DNA of 64,000 bases from Komagataeibacter xylinus (GTDB lineage Bacteria; Pseudomonadota; Alphaproteobacteria; Acetobacterales; Acetobacteraceae): NCBI RefSeq assembly GCF_031081985.1, contig NZ_JARWSK010000004.1, forward strand, positions 62,001 to 126,000, read 5' to 3'. Positions 61,045 to 64,000 of this stretch are shown one piece after another. Both the position numbers and the translations under genes were made by a program. Within the stretch, counting starts at the first letter, position 1, and each line of letters opens with the position of its first letter. The notes beneath the pieces are model-generated. The model did not search any database and was not told the origin of the DNA. It was given only the letters and a program-made list of their open reading frames with translations.

Positions 61045-62313
61045 ATGAGCATTTCATCGGCACAGGCCGCGTGCCTGCCCCCGCTGTTAGGTGACCTGTT
61101 TCCCGCCCGCCCTGTGCAGGGTGAAGCGGGTGCCGTGCTGCTGCGGGCGCAGGCGGTGATTGACACGGTCATCGCCCCCACGGCAGCGCAGCGTGACCGC
61201 GAAGGCGGTTACCCCCATCAGGCCATGGCGGCGCTCAAGGCCACCGGTGTGCTGGCCCTTGCCGTGCCACGCGCCTGGGGTGGGCTTGGGGTGGCACAGG
61301 CGCTCTCGCTCGAATTTATGCTGCGCCTTGCGGTGGCGGACCCCGCCATTGCCCAGATCTACAAGGTGCATGACGATCTGGTGCGCGAGATCTTTGTCTA
61401 CGCGCCTGCCGCGCTCAGGCCCGTGCTGGCGCGGCGCATCGTACATGAGCATGCCATTCTCGGCATGGCCGTGGCCGAGAACGGGCGCAGGGCGGACAGC
61501 TTCATGCAGACACTGGCCCGGGCGGGTCATGCTGGCACGCATATCGTATCGGGCCGCAAGATCTATGCCACGGGGGCCTCGGGTGCGGACCTTGTTGCGG
61601 TCTCCTCCTTCGATCCCATGCGGGCGCAGCAGGCGGGGGGGAGCGTGCGCGCGGGCGTGCGCATGGACCTCGTGCCGCGCGGGGCGGCGGGGTTGCGCTT
61701 TCACCATGACTGGAACCGCATGGGCCAGCGCGCGACCGATTCCGGCACCGTGACGCTGGAGAATGTCGTGGTCGATGATTTCTGGAACGCTCTGGCCCCC
61801 GATACCGCCCTGCCGCAGCATGTCGCCCTGCGTTTTCAGGCCGGTTTCAGCGCCATCCTGACCGGTATCGGCATCGGCGCGTTGCGGGCGGTCTGTGCCT
61901 TTGTGCCCGATCATGCCCGCCCATGGGGCGCGGCAGGCGTGGACAGCGCGGATCAGGACCCCTATGTGCGCCGCCTGCTAGGCGAGATCGGGGCCGACCT
62001 GTTCGGTGCCTGGTGCAGCGTGGCGCAGGCGGGCCGCCTGCTTGACGAGCACGAGCAGGGCGAAGTGCCCCGCGCCACGGTGGCCATGGCCGCGAGTGCT
62101 GCGCGTTCGGTCGCCACGCGCGCGGCGCTGCGTGCGGGCAGTGAGGCACCGGCGGCGGCAGGCGCGCGGGGCACGGATGCCACACAGGGGCTGGACCGTT
62201 ACTGGCGCGATGCCCGCACCCTGTCGCTACATGACCCCGTGGATTGGAAAAATGCTGAAATCGGGCGCAACCTGCTAACGGGCTGGGTGCCGGAGCCGGG
62301 GCCATATCAGTAA
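61045..62313 (+). CDS. SfnB-like acyl-CoA-dehydrogenase-fold flavoprotein (FMNH2-dependent oxidoreductase)
   Basis: 422 residues from ATG 61045. A GTG at 61021 is in frame but less likely. Three-domain acyl-CoA dehydrogenase fold: ALKATGVLALAVPRAWGGLG in the N-domain, HDWNRMGQRATDSGTVTLENVVV in the middle, and the C-terminal RDARTLSLHDPVDWKNAEIGRNLL. That C-terminal motif is typical of SfnB/DszC-type monooxygenases that use reduced flavin to release sulfur or oxidise small substrates, rather than true acyl-CoA dehydrogenases. The flavin reductase partner is not next to it. Followed by an R1 remnant and an asparaginase-like gene. Confidence 0.82.
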   Translation: MSISSAQAACLPPLLGDLFPARPVQGEAGAVLLRAQAVIDTVIAPTAAQRDREGGYPHQAMAALKATGVLALAVPRAWGGLGVAQALSLEFMLRLAVADPAIAQIYKVHDDLVREIFVYAPAALRPVLARRIVHEHAILGMAVAENGRRADSFMQTLARAGHAGTHIVSGRKIYATGASGADLVAVSSFDPMRAQQAGGSVRAGVRMDLVPRGAAGLRFHHDWNRMGQRATDSGTVTLENVVVDDFWNALAPDTALPQHVALRFQAGFSAILTGIGIGALRAVCAFVPDHARPWGAAGVDSADQDPYVRRLLGEIGADLFGAWCSVAQAGRLLDEHEQGEVPRATVAMAASAARSVATRAALRAGSEAPAAAGARGTDATQGLDRYWRDARTLSLHDPVDWKNAEIGRNLLTGWVPEPGPYQ

Positions 62314-62317
62314 AAAC

Positions 62318-62362
62318 CAACAGAAGTATTTAAAAAAAGCCAGTACCCCGCAACTTTTACGG
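62318..62362 (+). repeat. R1 remnant
   Basis: ACAGAAGTATTTAAAAAAAG and CCAGTACCCCGCAACTTTTA keep the ends of R1 with a worn centre. It starts 5 bases after the flavoprotein stop. Confidence 0.5.
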
Positions 62363-62433
62363 ACGGATTTGACAGGCAGCCCGCCTGCGTGATTGATCGC
62401 GCCGAACAGGCCTGAACCAGAAGGTGGAACGGA

Positions 62434-63435
62434 ATGCAGCGACCCGTCATAGCCATTATATCAACCGGCGGCACCATTGCCCGCCAGGCGATGGACCCGC
62501 GTGATACGGTCGATTATGCCGAGATCGGCACAAGCCTTGGCGGGGCTGACCTGCTTGCGGCCCTGCCCGAGGCCGTGCGGGCGCGTTTCGTGGTGCGGGG
62601 CATTCCCTTTTCCAGTTGCGACAGCGTGGAGATGACCCTGGAGCGGTGGTTTGAACTGGCCAGCGTCATCAGCCACACGGCTGCAAGCCAGCCCGATCTG
62701 AGCGGCGTGGTCGTTACCCACGGCACGTCCTCGCTGGAGGAGGGCGCCTGTTTTCTCGATCTTGTGCTCGATGTGCCCTGTCCGGTTGTGGTGGTGGGCG
62801 CGCAGCGTCCGGCCAGCGCCATCAGCGCTGATGGTCCGGCCAACCTGTATGCCGCCCTGCTGGTGGCATCGGCCCCGCAGGCCGCCGGTCGCGGCGTGCT
62901 GGTGGTGGCCAATAACGAGATCCACGCCGCCCAGGAAGTGACCAAGGCATCCACCTATCAGCTTGAAACCTTCCGCTCGCCCGATTTTGGTCCACTCGGC
63001 ATGATCGAGGCCAACCGGGTGTTCTTTGGGCGCGCAAGCGGCTACCGCCGGCATGTGGGCTGGCCACCCGCTTATGGCGCGGGCGGCGAAATCCCGCGCG
63101 TTGACATAACCTACAGCCATGCAGGCGCCGATGGCATAGGCATACGCGCCTTTGTGCAGGCGGGTGCGCGTGGCCTCATCGCGGCGGGCATGCTGCCCGG
63201 CATGTGCACGCCCGCAGAGAACGCCGCCCTTGATGAAGCCGTGGCGGCGGGTGTTGTGGTGGTGCAGGCCAGCAGCGGATATTGCGGCGGCGTGGTGCGG
63301 CGCCACGAACTGTGTCAGCGCGGCCTGCTTGCCGCGGGCCACATGCGCCCCCGGCAGGCGCGCATCCTGCTCGCGCTCGCACTCATGACGGGTGCGGATA
63401 CCGATGCCATTCAGGCCCTGTTCGACCGGCCCTGA
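62434..63435 (+). CDS. Asparaginase-family amidohydrolase with altered active-site motif
   Basis: 333 residues. The nucleophile loop STGGTIA (10-16) is intact. The second motif, normally HGTDTxEE, reads HGTSSLEE (96-103): Thr98 remains but Ser99 replaces the aspartate that binds the substrate's alpha-amino group. Lys in QEVTKAS is present, as is SADGPANLYAA. The length fits bacterial type II enzymes but there is no signal peptide, so it is cytosolic. It may hydrolyse asparagine poorly or act on another amide. It is downstream of the SfnB-like gene with 120 bases between, and a hairpin follows. Confidence 0.85.
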   Translation: MQRPVIAIISTGGTIARQAMDPRDTVDYAEIGTSLGGADLLAALPEAVRARFVVRGIPFSSCDSVEMTLERWFELASVISHTAASQPDLSGVVVTHGTSSLEEGACFLDLVLDVPCPVVVVGAQRPASAISADGPANLYAALLVASAPQAAGRGVLVVANNEIHAAQEVTKASTYQLETFRSPDFGPLGMIEANRVFFGRASGYRRHVGWPPAYGAGGEIPRVDITYSHAGADGIGIRAFVQAGARGLIAAGMLPGMCTPAENAALDEAVAAGVVVVQASSGYCGGVVRRHELCQRGLLAAGHMRPRQARILLALALMTGADTDAIQALFDRP

Positions 63436-63487
63436 GTGCGGGGCAGGACAAGGCAGGGCTGCGGTTTAAGCCGTTTTTCATGCGTGC

Positions 63488-63521
63488 AAAAAAATGCCGC
63501 CTTTTGAAAAAGGCGGCATTT
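63488..63521. terminator. Bidirectional hairpin terminator (R1-type)
   Basis: AATGCCGCCTTTT and AAAAGGCGGCATT form a strong hairpin with A- and T-runs on the outside (seven T on the minus strand). It is the R1 second hairpin and sits between the convergent asparaginase and CocE genes. Confidence 0.8.
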
Positions 63522-63610
63522 ATCATGAAGCATATCGGATCTGTCATGCTGGAAACAGGCTGCATGATGTTGGGTCAAGAACACCACGCAGCCTGATCAT
63601 GCAGCTTGTC

Positions 63611-64000
63611 TTAGTGCTGGGGCGGGGTATCGTCGCCCGTGGTTACAGGAATAATCGGCAGGATGAGCGAGGAGGGATGCTTGCTGTCATGCCAGATGGT
63701 CTGCGTTGCGACTTCCATGCGGTCGGATGCGCCGAATTTTTCGCCCGTATTGGGGTTGGGCGCAAATTGCGGGTAGTCGCTCGATGAAATTTCCAGCCGG
63801 ATGCGATGCCCTTTGAGGAACAGGTTGCTGGTGGGCCATACCTTGATGCGATACTCGTAAACCTGTCCCGGCGTGATCAGTTCCGGGGTGGACAGGGAAT
63901 TGCGGAAACGCGCAACCTGAATGCCGTTGTTGAGGTTGATTGCAGTGCCATCGGGCGCCACATCAACCAGCTTGGCGGTAAAATCCGTATCCTTGGCGGT
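63611..64000 (-). CDS. CocE/NonD-family hydrolase, C-terminal part (5' end outside window)
   Basis: The last 129 residues of the protein are visible and the frame continues past the right edge (TDFTAKLVDVAPDGTAINL). The YEYRIKVWPTSNLFLKGHRI and LEISSSDYPQFAPNPNTGE segments are the X-Pro dipeptidyl-peptidase C-terminal jelly-roll of CocE/NonD and cephalosporin-acylase-type hydrolases. These are serine esterases or amidases, often secreted. The catalytic domain is not in the window, so the substrate cannot be judged. Confidence 0.85.
   Translation of the reverse strand, partial: TAKDTDFTAKLVDVAPDGTAINLNNGIQVARFRNSLSTPELITPGQVYEYRIKVWPTSNLFLKGHRIRLEISSSDYPQFAPNPNTGEKFGASDRMEVATQTIWHDSKHPSSLILPIIPVTTGDDTPPQH

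Noticed and set aside
1-64000. CRISPR arrays, tRNA or rRNA genes, insertion sequences, replication origin
   Set aside because: Read through for regularly spaced repeats, cloverleaf-like segments, transposases and DnaA-box clusters. None was convincing by eye. A tRNAscan or CRISPR search would settle it.

Overview
The window looks like chromosomal DNA of an acetic acid bacterium (Acetobacteraceae, most like Komagataeibacter/Gluconacetobacter). The evidence is GC-rich coding sequence plus a typical gene set: a membrane-bound PQQ glucose dehydrogenase, a three-subunit FAD/triheme-cytochrome sugar dehydrogenase, pyruvate phosphate dikinase with its regulator, a pyruvate-decarboxylase-type enzyme, an OprB porin and TonB-dependent receptors. 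Short hairpin-forming repeats are scattered between genes. The species assignment is inference. I saw no rRNA, tRNA, CRISPR array, phage or intact insertion sequence.

Layout. 1-2.2 kb: a cut OprB porin and a secreted DUF4431 protein. 2.4-4.7 kb: a divergent zinc-starvation locus (COG0523 GTPase, small protein, DUF1826) around a Zur-box-like palindrome. 4.9-7.3 kb: IclR regulator, GlcG/HbpS-like protein and MFS pump. 7.4-12 kb: Fis-type regulator, outer-membrane barrel and glucose dehydrogenase. 12.4-17.5 kb: MFS pump, GST, class V aminotransferase with a divergent Lrp regulator, and a sugar-nucleotide epimerase. 17.5-29 kb: metals and nitrosative stress. This holds copper resistance (CopB, multicopper oxidase, Met/His-rich protein), FTR1 iron permease with a cupredoxin, flavohemoglobin, GST, ABC-F, Cu-ATPase and CsoR. 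29.4-33.7 kb: glycerophosphodiesterase and a TonB receptor flanking a Pho-box-like site. 34.1-37.7 kb: the FAD dehydrogenase complex. 37.9-46.4 kb: PAP2 protein, aldehyde dehydrogenase, NsrR, a second TonB receptor, an ornithine-cyclodeaminase-family protein and Bfd. 46.5-55.2 kb: DUF3311/SSS transporter, PPDK and its regulator, HldE and an AGE-family epimerase. 55.6-59.3 kb: a B12-binding radical SAM enzyme followed by a ThDP 2-oxo-acid decarboxylase, then a 43-residue membrane peptide. 59.7-64 kb: MFS pump, SfnB-like flavoprotein, asparaginase-like protein and a cut CocE/NonD hydrolase.

How it fits together. Several loci carry operator-like sequences that match regulators of known type. Two nearly identical 17-bp CsoR-type sites sit before the Cu-ATPase and the multicopper-oxidase operon, and csoR is between-neighbour to both. 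Matching Fur-like 16-mers precede the FTR1 operon and bfd. An NsrR-like dyad precedes hmp, with nsrR about 18 kb away. A Pho box lies between glpQ and a TonB receptor. A Zur box lies between the COG0523 gene and DUF1826. The most novel-looking unit is the B12 radical SAM plus decarboxylase pair. Two zinc-ribbon paralogues, one apparently broken, and two repeat families are also notable.
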